Positions 33,266 to 44,076 of a stretch of 64,000 bases of DNA are shown here, in pieces. Source of the stretch: Takakia lepidozioides (taxonomy: Eukaryota; Streptophyta; Takakiopsida; Takakiales; Takakiaceae); contig CM060734.1 of NCBI GenBank assembly GCA_030704615.1, forward strand, positions 23,126,001-23,190,000. The letters run 5' to 3'. The notes under the pieces are model-generated. The model did not search any database. It worked only from the letters and a program-made list of their open reading frames with translations, and was not told the DNA's origin. Both the position numbers and the translations under genes were made by a program. Numbering within the stretch: the stretch's first letter is position 1; every line of letters starts with the position of its first letter.

Positions 33266-34146
33266 ATGGCGTCTTCTTCGTCTTCCTTGGCTGAGGAGGC
33301 ACACAAGGTATACAAAGCGACTGCGGAGTTCAACTTTGAATCAATCTTCTCGGGAGTGCTTAAATCGACATTGGATCCTGGTCTCATAGTACTGGAGTTT
33401 GGCTATCCCTTGAATGAGCCACTTAATCCGCGCCGAGTTAATTTTGGACACGCCCTCAGTGCACTGGGTGCGTGAATTTGAATTAACGGCGGCAAGAGAG
33501 GGGCTCAAGGTCGCCCAAACTAAAGCTGAGGCTAAGGAGCAAAGGAAAAAGATACGGGAAACACTGCAAGGTGCAAGAGCTGCCACAATATTGCAAAGTC
33601 TCTATGCTGCTGAGATTGCGAGAAAGTTGTCAGAGGCCAAGGAAAGGTTGTTGATCAGGGGTGAGCGCCTGAGTTGGGCTGAGCTTGGTATTCCCGCAAT
33701 TCACCATTGCGGGAGAAATCACCACGAAGCTCGGTGGCTTCATGCCACCAGAAAAACCAAGTCCTATGCGCTTATGACCGGAACTGGTTCGGGGAGGCAG
33801 CTCCTTAGTCGTAGCAAATCTCCATCCACCAACTTGGAAACGTGAGCATGACGTGGTGATACCATGGGAAGATCAGATAGCAGGACTACTTGCTGACAGG
33901 TTTCCGCACACTGAAAATGACGTTCTGATCTTCCGTGGTCCCACCTTCATATCAGAGAGAGTAGGCTTGAGTCTAGCCAAGTCAGTGGTCTCAGAGTACC
34001 TGGTACACACCTTGATAGCAGAAGATAAGATCGAATTTCGCTCAGTGGTGCGGGTGACATCCTGGCTTAAGCACAAGCAGCGTTTTGTCAGTTCATACAA
34101 CATCACTGACTGGGAGCTACAACTACAACCAGTAGTGGGAAGGTAA
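33266..34146 (+). pseudogene. Extra ORF upstream of gag, copy 2 (unknown function)
   Basis: From MASSSS at 33266 the product parallels the minus-strand copy at 13410-14505. Shared blocks are LDTPSVHWVREFELTA, a Lys/Arg/Glu-rich helix with LQGARAATILQSL, SWAELGIPAI, then in a second frame WEDQIAGLLADRF, LIFRGPTFISERVGLS and VVRVTSWLKHK. Frame changes occur near 33430 and 33845. No known domain was recognised. Homology over the whole length in an element at another location, in the opposite orientation, supports it as a family-specific protein encoded before gag. Confidence 0.6.
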
Positions 34147-34161
34147 GATCCTCTTCTGAGT

Positions 34162-34842
34162 TTGGTAGTTGTGTGTTGCACTATGCCTATTACGACTAGG
34201 GCTTGTTATGAGCAGGATACGTGGAAGATATTAGGTGAATTGGATGAGGATGTTGTGCCTGGAGTGCCACCTGATAACGCAACTCAAGGTATGGAGCCAA
34301 TGTCCGAGGCTACGATCTCGCATGAACCTCTAGTGGAGGATGATAAGACTCCGCACGCAAGGAAACCTGGGTTGGTTAATGAGTTTGCAGGAGTTGCGGC
34401 AGAAGTGGACATACAAGGCTTGTGTGAAGCCATGAACACACTGTCTGCAAGTTGTCCAGCCCTGATACAACTCCTACTAAACAAACCAGCGGCTGAGGCA
34501 ATTCCGAAACCAGCAGCCAAGGAATCTAAACGTGTGCACAAACAAAAGTTTCATGAATTCAAGCTTGGGGATGATTTTGAGGGTTTTCTCACGTTCTTTG
34601 AGATGAGCATCAAATTCAATCGGGTCCCCAAGGATATGGTAACAAGTTCTTTTCGATTCTGCTTGAAAGGTGAAGCATGTGCATTGTTTGAAGCAAGTAT
34701 TAAGAATAAAGGAGAGCAGAGCTGGGATGTAGCACGTTCACTAGCTTTTAAATTATTTAGGGTTGAAAAACCCATCAACTATGTCATGCCCGATCGAACG
34801 TATGTGCCTGGGGAAGGAATCTACAAATATTACACAGCTTGA
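34162..34842 (+). pseudogene. Retrotransposon gag, copy 2, 3'-truncated
   Basis: The frame has a start MPITTRA (34183), an acidic linker, VDIQGLCEAMNTL, then FKLGDDFEGFLTFFEMSI, FRFCLKGEACALFEASI, SWDVARSLAFKLFRVEKPI and YVPGEGIYKYYT. It matches the gag remnant at 12759-13348 block by block. The element ends abruptly near 34842 and kinesin intron sequence follows, so the pol region is absent. Confidence 0.8.
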
Positions 34843-34961
34843 TCATTCGCACTTGATTATTTTGCAGTTGTTGGGCTCTCTGACATAACTTTTCTCTTCA
34901 GGATACGCCAGAACTTGCCAAAACATTGTGTATTTTATTCCCACATACGTGGATTTTGTAC

Positions 34962-35185
34962 CTATATTAGCAATCATGACAGTACATGTGTTGCCCCCGG
35001 GTGAGTCTTGCAGGAGGCGTGTGAGCTTGGAGTCTCGATACGGAATATGAGAGCTCTTTCCATCCACAAGGGCAAAAATGACATTGCGTAGAGCAGACAG
35101 AGACCAGTTTATGTTGGTCAGCTCCTTGAACCTGTCCCCCAGTGGCTCCTGTCTTGTTCAGCCTTTCAGTGCCTGCCAAATCGAC
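34962..35185 (-). pseudogene. Kinesin pseudogene: switch II exon with one-base insertion
   Basis: A GCTCAG acceptor precedes [17 protein letters not shown], the switch II motif (DLAGSER in most kinesins). A run of five C on the plus strand (35136-35140) carries one base too many. In the shifted frame [40 protein letters not shown] and [18 protein letters not shown] follow to a GTACAA donor. [16 protein letters not shown] is the conserved microtubule-binding loop 12 and alpha-5 region. Joining to 25124 is in phase 1. Confidence 0.88.
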
Positions 35186-35835
35186 CTGAGCATTTTTGTG
35201 CCTCCATTAGAGTGACCATGAAATCGACACAATAACATTCAAACATAGACCAACAGGTGTTCCCTTACTGTGACCAATAAAGCTTCCAAATGAAACAAAC
35301 ACGAGCACCACACACTTTTCCTCGGTCCATCCTCCTCCCCTTGCCAGACTTACAGGCTATACAAAATAACGCCGCAAGGGTTCCAGTTGAAAGCCCTCTC
35401 GCACTGGACGCTCTAGGATTCCACATTTACTACCCCATCTCACAGGCCTGACAAGGAGGGCCAAATATTCGAATGATATCCTACAGATTCCAGCATGAAT
35501 ATTGCACTTATTCCTACATGATTACCATACTTCTTGGCAGAGGATAACTTCATTAGGTCTGCACAAAACCCTATTAAAATGCAGTTTGGTAACCCACATT
35601 GACAGAGGCGGCCGTCAAATTCCCAACATGACACACCAATCTGGTAACCAAGTGTCCTTTATGTTGCCTATTCAGCTGAGCATCCATAGCTTTCCCCTGA
35701 CTGCCTGATTGAACCTTTCTATGTGGGTCAGAGGATAATTGAAGAAGTTCCTTTAGAAGTTTTCAAGCCCCCACTAATAGGTTATCTTATATCGAAAAAC
35801 CGGTACTTAGGAAGGTAGGGAGGGACTAGGGACCA

Positions 35836-36079
35836 TGAGAAGGCGGCTGATGTCAGAAACGCTTTGTACCGTCACAGCTGTGAGGTTCTTCACATACACT
35901 CCTCCTTCGGTACTCTCCTTCAGTTCCAGGCGAGCCCAGGAGTTGGGCCTTGCAAGTAAATCGCGTACCTCCTCGTTGGGAATTTCAAGGTATGATGCCC
36001 GCACCAGGAAGTGATCAGAGCTCTGACTTTCCTGTATATGAGCAAGTATATCCTCAAATGCATTTGGGATGATGCCCCT
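35836..36079 (-). pseudogene. Kinesin pseudogene: motor exon (GIIPxxF to VKNL)
   Basis: The block encodes GIIPNAFEDILAHIQESQSS, DHFLVRASYLEIPNEEVRDL, LARPNSWARLELKESTEGG and VYVKNLTAVTVQSVSDISRL. It matches the kinesin stretch GIIPxxFxxIF...YxEIYNExIxDLL...GVYVxxLT, with the usual Tyr of EIYNE changed to Pro. The frame is open. The donor is not clearly canonical. The expected next exon with NEHSSRSH is not visible between here and 35186. Confidence 0.85.
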
Positions 36080-36522
36080 GACTTCTGCATCTCAATTCCC
36101 ACCCACTGTTGGCCTGTTATCAAGCAGCATTGCAAGTAGATTATCTCATGAGAACATGTCCAACTGTTGGCATGACCGACTTCAATAATTAACACCGGGA
36201 TTATAATATTTGCACTGACTTCGTTTCTCTCTCCCTCTCTTGTGATGCTATGGCAAACGTGTTGTGATTACATTCTCTCTCTCTGGTGCGGCCATTACAA
36301 GGCTACACCAGATTCCATCAGAACTGAGGTTAAGAGCCTTTCGGCCGAAATAGTACTGGGATGCGTGACCTCACGGGAACCCCCAGTGCTGCACCCACTA
36401 TTTAGAGTACATTCTCTCAAGCGTCCTTGTCGCATGGACCTTTGTAGCCCTCTGTAGACAGTATGAAGTTTCTTTCATTCCTTCTCTCTCTCTCTCTAAG
36501 CCTGAAACTGAGTTAGAATATA

Positions 36523-37065
36523 ACTTCCCTGAACTTGTTTCCAGTCTGTGACATGGGCAAGGACCTTAAGGATGATTTCAAGGGCCTACCTAACCTCGGC
36601 ACTAGAGTGAAATTTAAACTCAGGACAGGAAGTCTACCTTTCAACAATAATTAGATGCACAGAGGAAGAGGAGATTGTAATTGCCCACTGTGCGGGCAGC
36701 CTGAAGACAATGTCCATTTTCTGATACATTGTCCAGGTTATTCTCACCAGAGAGTGACCCTCTTCAGGATGATCAAGAACATTGTACCTGCACCTCTGTT
36801 CACCAACTTTCAAAATCTTGAGGCTGAGCCCAAAGCCCTGGCCCTGTTGGGGTCTAATTGCTGGGTAGCTCACACACAGCAGGTTGATGCTTGTGTGAAG
36901 GGCTTTCTAGAGGATATCTGGAAAACCCGAACTAATTGTCTCCATCAAGGTAAGTCACACTACCAGAGTGAGCCCCTCACAAAGGTAGTATCTGTTCACT
37001 TTTGTTTTGCCCAAACAGGGCGCGGGGTCTATGGCCACAAGACTACAGCAAACAACGTCTTATAA
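36523..37065 (+). mobile_element. 5'-truncated LINE 3' end (copy 2 of 3)
   Basis: Starting near CTTCCCTGAACTTGTTTCCAG, the sequence parallels that at 56709 onward. It contains CNCPLCGQPEDNVHFLIHCP, a CCHC-like zinc motif after the RT, then THTQQVDACVKGFLEDIWKT and GRGVYGHKTTANNVL with a stop. One stop codon (near 36652) interrupts the frame. It lies inside the first kinesin intron, in the orientation opposite to the kinesin. Confidence 0.8.
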
Positions 37066-37258
37066 GCACACTCTCTCTCTAAGCCTGGTTTGAGGGAGGA
37101 GTAACAGTCATGCTACCCGCCCCAGGACCACAAACACATGCTTCAGCAATTGGATTTTACATTGGAGAAGACCACATTTGCCACATGCTCATACAATCTT
37201 TCTAATCCAAGAGAAGTAGAGTATAAAGAAGCTTTAGAAAGACAGAAGGAAAATTCAC

Positions 37259-37633
37259 CAGGAGGATCTTCAGGGCCATCCATGGTGAAGGTTATACCGG
37301 AGGCAGTCTGGCCATAAGACAGCACAGTGCCATTGTAACGCTGTGCACAATTGGGTGAGCCACATCATCGTACAGCTGGCGCTGTGTGCAGGAGCTGTCA
37401 TAGGTGCGATCGAAGGTGAAAAGTTTGGGAGGCATGTCTGCTTGTTTGACATTCCTGACTCGAATAGTGCTGCTGACAGTGTCCACGAGCACGCAATTGC
37501 TCCTGCCCTCCGCCATCTCCTTGTCCAACATGGGCCGGCATCGGACCACCACTTGCACACGCTCCCTGCGTGCTCCCGCATCGTTGCCGGGGTTCCATCG
37601 CGACGCACACATGCGCCCCTTGTTGTCCTTCAT
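37259..37633 (-). pseudogene. Kinesin pseudogene: first coding exon with defective P-loop
   Basis: From ATG at 37633 a short variable N-terminus leads to ERVQVVVRCRPMLDKEMAEG, SSTIRVRNVKQADMPPKLFT and FDRTYDSSCTQRQLYDDVAH-PIVHS, the first strands of a kinesin head. Near 37333 about ten bases seem missing and the frame changes to RYNGTVLSYGQTASGITFTM. The Walker A motif, usually GQTGSGKT or GQTGTGKT, reads GQTASGIT (37313-37290), so the nucleotide-binding Lys is Ile. The exon ends near a GGTGAA donor. Confidence 0.85.
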
Positions 37634-37639
37634 TGCTCT

Positions 37640-38930
37640 GCCGCGCTCCCTCTCTCTCTAACCCCTGCTTGCACCATATGAGATGCAGACTCATTTGCGC
37701 ACCCCCTATCCTTCTAAACCCCGAGCAGATTCATTACATCAACCTGCTGCTAGGAAGGAATCTAAATTGCTTTTTTCCTCTCCATCTCATACTTGATAAT
37801 GATTGAATAAACTGCTCCTTGAATCCATGCCTACCAGAAGAGGATGTCGTGTACAAAACCAGGACAACATGTCTCCGACGTATTTTCCCCTCAGTTAGAT
37901 CCACAAAAGTACTATTCCCATGATTGTAAGAAAAAACCGAGGTAGAAAGACGGCAGAGAGATGTTGGCGGTTACAAGAGGTGATCATATGAGCCAGGCGA
38001 AATGCCGTGGTACTGTATCGGTCAGACATGCAAACCATCGGTCGACACCTTAACTGCCACACTCCAAATGTAGTTGCAGTGTATTACCAGAGATGGTTTC
38101 TACTTCCCAGCAGCCGCCAGCCTCTTCGGAACCGGCCGGTTCTGCCAGCGAATGCCCTGTGAGCTCTCGAATGGACGAATATGAACTACATGGAATTGCT
38201 GCATGATCTTGTCAATTGATGAAGGTGCGAGACAGAGTACGAGACTTCGCATGGGTTTCCTACTGCGCCCCAAAAGAGTCTTAAAGGTGTCCAACGCTGG
38301 TCAAGCAAGGGCTTAGAAGTTTCAGAATGCAGGTGATAACTGTTGGAAAAAGGTCCCGTCTCTTCAACTTTTGCATATGCCAAACTTCATTGCAATCAAG
38401 TAGATTTGTGTTGCACCCCGGAGGCAGAATACAACTGCTGCTCTTGATGGGAGCAGAAGCCCCACAACCAGCGCAAGGAGGAGAAACCCAGATGTCAGCC
38501 TGGTACAGCACCAATAAGCTACAAAAAAAGATACAGGAACTTTCATCTTTGGCATATTACAATGGGTTGTGTTCATTCCAGTCTGCATTGCCTCACTAGT
38601 ACCTGTGGGACCACCTTAGATTCTCCCCATCGATGGTATGAAAAATGTGTGGATACAAAGCAGACCCCAAGTTGTGCCTTGTAGGTCTGAAACTAACTGA
38701 AACCTTGCATCCTTGGAGGCAGCAGACTGAATATAAAAGGCAACCCAAGCCTTTTAATTGTCGTAGTCACTTTCACTGTGAACCTGTGTACTCCAAGAAG
38801 AGCTTAGGAAATTAAGCACCTCTGGGACCTCTGTTATCAGCCTGAACTGTGTCCCCAGGACCCAGCAACATTACTAGACTGATCAGCAGATGATCAAAAC
38901 AATGGGATAAAATTTGTATCACAATTGCCT
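37640..38930. other. No recognisable gene between kinesin 5' end and the next exon
   Basis: Only short frames without motifs on both strands. It could contain the kinesin promoter, but no distinctive element was seen. Confidence 0.35.
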
Positions 38931-38931
38931 A

Positions 38932-39635
38932 CTACCATTCATCTTCCTCGTCTGACTTTTGTCTGGAGGCCACAGCACACCGCTTCCGGTTGTCCAGCAC
39001 TGAGCCCACTTGAGAACATGCACTGCTGCTACCCAGCTGTCCTGCCTCTGAAGGAAACCGGTCGGCAACTGACCTTTGACCCATACCCCTCACCTGCCAC
39101 TTCTGCAGGCCTCTGGAACCCGATTGGTTCAGCCTATGCACCAAGAGACCACCACTTGAGGATGAGGCTGAATCACCACCTCTATCAGAAGAACTATCAC
39201 TTGAAGACGAAAGAGGGATAGGAGTGAAAGACAAAGCTGCATTATTGCATTTCAAACCCGAGACCCCACCAAAACCCCCTGCAAACCCACCCAGCGCCCG
39301 GCGAGGCGCAGCTGTTTCCCGGCCAAGAGGCACACCTGGAAAAGCACTCATCACACCCTTCCTAGAATCTGACATGTCAAAAAGACCTGGATAGAAAATG
39401 TTCCACATCTGCTTTGAAAGGGCTGCTCGATATGATCTGGATGACTCCTGATGCGTGCCTAAGGCATCATCTAGCAACCAGCCAGGGAGCGACCTGCGAA
39501 AGCATGTCCGAGCTTTACGGTCCAGAACGTAGGATACCCCAACCCCCAGCAAGTGCCCACCTATAACTCCTGGCACCAGCAACCGCACTCCTGTTTTGTC
39601 CCTCCTTGCCAGGACAGCTGCCAGCTGGCAGCCGC
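38932..39635 (-). CDS. Unidentified exon, Ser-rich and basic C-terminal region
   Basis: After a plausible CTGCCAG acceptor the frame encodes LAAVLARRDKTGVRLLVPGV, SLPGWLLDDALGTHQESSRS, YRAALSKQMWNIFYPGLFDM, a Gly-rich stretch (APRRALGGFAGGFGGVSG) and a Ser/Asp tract, ending SRQKSDEEDEW and a stop. The length of the open frame and its mixed structured/low-complexity character suggest a real terminal exon. I do not recognise the family. It is on the same strand as the kinesin remnant and upstream of it, so it belongs to another gene. Confidence 0.4.
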
Positions 39636-39699
39636 ATCCAAACATTCTCAATTGCAAATGCAAACTGCAAACACGATACAAAATGCCCAAATGTGAGTA

Positions 39700-42052
39700 G
39701 ACATGGTGGCTCCAATCTTAAAACATAAGCTCCAAAAAGCCACTTGCAGAAGGTGGCTCCAATCTTCCTGCTTCCCTCTCTCCCCTCCAAGCTCCATGCG
39801 AGATGTAAGGAAATCTAATGAGTACATCAACTTCTGACATTGCCTCCCTAAAGAGAATCCAGTGTGCCCCATAGTTATGAGATGCAAAGGTGTGCCGGCA
39901 GGCCTCAGCCCTCCTGATCAATGGGTTTCTCAAGATATCTCTTGCTACTAAGCTCTTGCATCACAAAACGACAGTCACATTCCAGCTCAAAAAGAAATTA
40001 AAGGGAGCCCAAGAACTCACTTAAATGGAACTGGATGAAGAAAACTCATCCAGACAGATGGAACCACAACCTCTAAAAGATAGTTTCTCGAAACCTGCGA
40101 AGTACAAAATACGCAGTTACACAAGAATGAAGCCCTCAACCGACTCTCATTCACTATTGCGTCACGATGATTCAACCCCTGTGAGAGCAGATAATGCACC
40201 AGCAGAGTCCCCAAGTTTATCTGCCTGGGGCATCGAGATCCTTGCTACACTACTCTGTCTTGTTTGTGCTTCAACAGCACTCCCCATCTCTCCATAGCAT
40301 CACACCCTAGAAGAAAACAGTATCAGTCAACACGATAATGGTAAGGAGATCAAGGCTTAAGAGGGAGAGTCTGACAGGCTGCGAAGTCCACATTTAGGAT
40401 ACATTGATGCAGTAGATATGTTTGGGAGCTGAGACTGTCTGTCTCAGCTTCTGGATTTTGAAACAGCATTTTTCGTAGCCAGAGCTCACGGTTTCAGCCA
40501 GAAATCACCATGGGTGAAGCAGCATACTAACAGGAAACCAGCATACCTCGGTAACTACACCTTACTTTGTGTACCTAAAGGCTAATACAAACTTCTACTT
40601 CACAACAGTCCCCCATCAAAAGCCAGCTGAATATGCAGCCTACTTAAGCAGATCTACTAAGTATGGCAAACTGTTTGAGACTACATGTTCACTATTTAAT
40701 GTTTACGCTGCTCAGTCGGACTGGTGTGTGATACACTAAGTGACAATCACACAGGGTGGAGGTTGCCTTCTGCAGTAAAAAAGGAAAGATAATGAACGAG
40801 TTGCTAGCATGATAGAGCACACTGGTACTAGGGAAGCTTTCTTTCTTTCCAGGTACTAACAAAGAGTTGCAAGTACATTGATTTGTTCTCTTCCGTATCT
40901 CCTTTCCTTACTCTCACAGGCTCGTAGACTTTGGTTCAAGATCTTACATGAGTCTCGAGAAAGAGTTTGATGCTCTCACACACCCACAGTAGCATAACAA
41001 ACCACCAAAGCGTCTTGCCACGATGGCTTCTGTACCTTCACACATAACCACTCACGCAGGTCAAACAAATGCTAGGCAGATTCATCCATAACACAGTAAT
41101 TCAACGGCACACCCACAGATAACTCAGCATTTGCAATGCCCTCAGATCACAAATGCATAAAGGAATAGCCAGTCTGGACAAAGGGAGAGCTCAAAGGGAA
41201 AACCAGTGTCTAGACTTACCATTTAGAATCGCCAAACTGGATGGCCAAGCAACCAGTGCACAGAACTGGAACACACATGTGCCATAGCTGGCATGCTGCA
41301 ATCAATGACTGACCAGGTGGCACCACAGCCTTAGACCATGGGACACCCAAAACACAGAAAAAGGGTTACTTACCAGTCAAGCCTTTCACTCCCCCACCCA
41401 GAGAATCCTGGCTACATGCAACTTTGCTGACAGTGGCATCTGAGCAAGAGAACCCGTGAATGCCAGGACCTCAACACTTCTCTCTTGCTCTCAAACGCCC
41501 CTCTAATCCACAACTGAGCTACGAGGGGATGCACAATCTCAGTACATTCTTCCTGATAACTAACACACAGGTATATAAGGAGGTCCATAATAAACACAAA
41601 AGCAGCCCTTCCTTTGGATTTTTCCATTACTAGGTCCTGTATATTCAAGTTAAATTTCCTTGAAAGAAAGAAAAAGCATTACAACATCTTCAGATTGACC
41701 CTTCATTGTATCACCAGAGCTGTAAGGTATAACATGCATTTCAACCAAACCCACACCTCCGACAGTGCAAAGGAAAATAGCCATCTTTTCCTCCCAGAAG
41801 AATCACCAAGGGGTAGATATACTCATTGACCATTGCCGGTCCAGCTTGGCTATCATGTAACTTGCAGACATCATCCCAATGTATACTGCCACCCAGGTGT
41901 ACAGCCCACTAGAGTGGAAAGATTCAACGAGATTGCCACAGCACTAGCAACAATCCGGTTGCAGATAGTTTAGTATAGATGTGTCTTCATACTGGGAAGT
42001 ATCAGGTTGACTCCAGCCCTGTACCAGAGCCATCTAGCTGGAAACAGATTGT

Positions 42053-42095
<43 letters not shown>

Positions 42096-42262
42096 AGGAG
42101 GAGGAGGAGGAGGGAGAGGAACCTGTAGAGCAATCCAAGATCCAGGTCTTGAAAGTGCCTTTAAAACTCGCAACATATGGGGCACACATAAAGCCAGCTT
42201 AAATATTACAGAAACGTAGTCATGATTATCAGTGTTAATGTTGATTTTGCGGCAATAGGCAC
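39700..42262. other. Intron-like or intergenic sequence
   Basis: No motif-bearing frames were found. A (GA)n then (GGA)n microsatellite lies at about 42057-42114. If the exons at 38932-39635 and 42263-42434 belong to one gene, this is intronic. Confidence 0.35.
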
Positions 42263-42434
42263 CCTCCACACTTGCGTTAAGGAATTTAAGAGACCAGTTA
42301 TCGAACTGCGGTATCCCTCCAGGAATATTTGGTAGTGGGGGACCGGCCGCTGCCACCGCTGCCTGGACTTGTGCATCTCCTTCCATCTTTGCCTCCTTCG
42401 CTGCATTAGCCACCCTCTCATAAAGCTCCCTCTC
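42263..42434 (-). CDS. Unidentified internal exon
   Basis: Bounded by CCTCAG|GAG and GGAGG|GTGCCT splice signals, 172 bp encode ERELYERVANAAKEAKMEGD, AQVQAAVAAAGPPLPNIPGG and IPQFDNWSLKFLNASVEG. The frame is open with a charged helix followed by a proline-rich turn. No family is recognised. It may belong with the exon at 38932-39635. Confidence 0.4.
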
Positions 42435-43629
42435 CTGAGGCAAACCACAAATTCCCAATCAGATCGTATCTAACTGCAATATGTGAAGTTGCTGTATAGA
42501 GCTCGTCAACATAAGAACATGAACCTCCTTCAGGTTACTATGCAATCATGTAACTGTAAGCTGACAATTAAAAGTGGGGCAGGGTCACTCATTGAACTAG
42601 ACCCTCCCTGCATTGGTCCAGCCCAAGAGCTCACAGCCGTCTCAAACATAGCAATGCTATACCAAACAGTGCAATACATGATTTTCCTGTTCCGTGAACT
42701 TCAGCATCCCCGCCATTCGAGCCCGATGCCGAAAGCTCACCAGACTCCACGCCTCGCCACTTGATAGTCGGAGGCTTAACTGTGGATATATTTCAGTAAA
42801 TTGAAGAATAGCACAAGCCCCATCACCACAAGTGAAAGGCCTTGCGAAGGGAGAACTTTTTTCCCGGTCTAGCCAGCATCGTGAGTGTGGTCAAACCGAA
42901 GCTTGTTGTTCCAATTTTTTTCACACGGCATCCACACATGAAGGAACACAAACATCGTGCGTGCTCGCTGCCTTGCCTCAGCAGCCATCCATATCGACCT
43001 TGTAATCCCACGACTTCCCACCCTCCAGACACTTCACTGGCTATCGCCTCCCCACACACCCCTCCTTACCGGGAAAATAGATTGGAGGGTGAAACACTAC
43101 TGGGCCAAACGAGAGGGAGAATCTGTGGAAGGAGGCAGAAAGGACCCAGCTCTTGCGCTTACCATTTTTTGTCAAGCTCGAACGTCATAAGGCTACAGAA
43201 CCCCAGAGACAGACACCGAAAAAAAGAGAAGTCACACCATAGACACTCTTCAACTCACAGTAGCGAGCTCCCTGGAGGCAATCGGACTTCATACATCTCA
43301 ACAGACCTTATCATATAGGTTTTGTGACGGAAAAAACAAATTTGTGGACTTTGCTCAGGATGGTGAGACCGAGGAAACGGGAGAGCGCACACAAAGGGCA
43401 AAGCCTTGCTGCCGGACGCGGCGGGCGAGGCCGATCTGAGCCCCCTCTGAAAAAAAGCAAGCGAGCGCGAGCGAGAGAGAATGCAGGCCAGCAAGGCGGC
43501 CATGCCATGTCATGACGTGTCATTCCACCCATCATGCTATGTCATGCCTCATCATTCACCGCATCATAAATTAGTCTTCCTCTCCGATAAATATATGACA
43601 TCGCCTTGAGAACTGTGCTCGGGCAAAAC
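42435..43629. other. No recognisable gene
   Basis: No family motif on either strand. It is purine/GC-richer around 43380-43500. It may hold the 5' end of the unidentified minus-strand gene, but no start could be supported. Confidence 0.3.
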
Positions 43630-44061
43630 TCTTGGAATTCGATAGAGAATAGAGATAAAAGATGAATTGATTTCTGAGAACTCTCCACCCAACCATAGGA
43701 CCACAACAAGCTATGTGTCCACCCTCTGAGCTCTCCCTATTTATACTCAAAGTCTAATCCAGGAATAGTTGAGATAACTATAGCATAACTACTTGCTTTT
43801 ATTTAAGTTATCTCCACCTGCTATTTTGGTACACTGACTTGAGTCATTAATAACTGAAGCTAACTTTAGCTATCATTTAGCTAACTGAGGCTTATCTCTA
43901 TTGTTAACTAATAACTGAAGCTAACTTTAGCTATCATTTAGCTAACCGAGGCTTATCTCTATTGTTAACTGTGACTTGTCAGCACTGCTATTATGGAAGC
44001 CTGACTTGTCATCACAGTAACTCTGAGTAGCAGTAACTTGGTAAGGAGTTGATTTCCAACA
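43630..44061 (-). repeat. Copia LTR (3' LTR of the minus-strand element)
   Basis: The reverse complement begins TGTTGGAAATCAACTCCTTA and ends GAATTCCAAGA, close to the TGTTGGAA...TTCCAACA limits of the LTR at 45411-45769, to which it is homologous but inverted. It is about 430 bp, longer than the other because of an internal 61-bp tandem duplication (TAACTGAAGCTAACTTTAGC at 43851 and 43912). GAGTGAGGG just outside on the minus strand is a likely polypurine tract. Confidence 0.85.
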
Positions 44062-44076
44062 CCCTCACTCAACGAG

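Larger units (their letters stand above)
23297..37633 (-). pseudogene. Kinesin-2-like motor protein pseudogene (whole span)
   Basis: Seven exon-like blocks on the minus strand, in order, spell the N-terminal motor domain, neck and coiled coil of a kinesin. The phrase [21 protein letters not shown] is typical of kinesin-2, which drives anterograde intraflagellar transport along axonemal microtubules. Defects include a frame break and altered P-loop in the first block, no exon for the switch I NxxSSRSH motif, a one-base insertion in the switch II exon and a frame break in the coil. Introns contain SINEs, a PIF/Harbinger element, a Ty3-type remnant and a LINE. Splice sites and phases mostly remain, so this is a decayed genomic gene, not a retrocopy. 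Confidence 0.8.
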
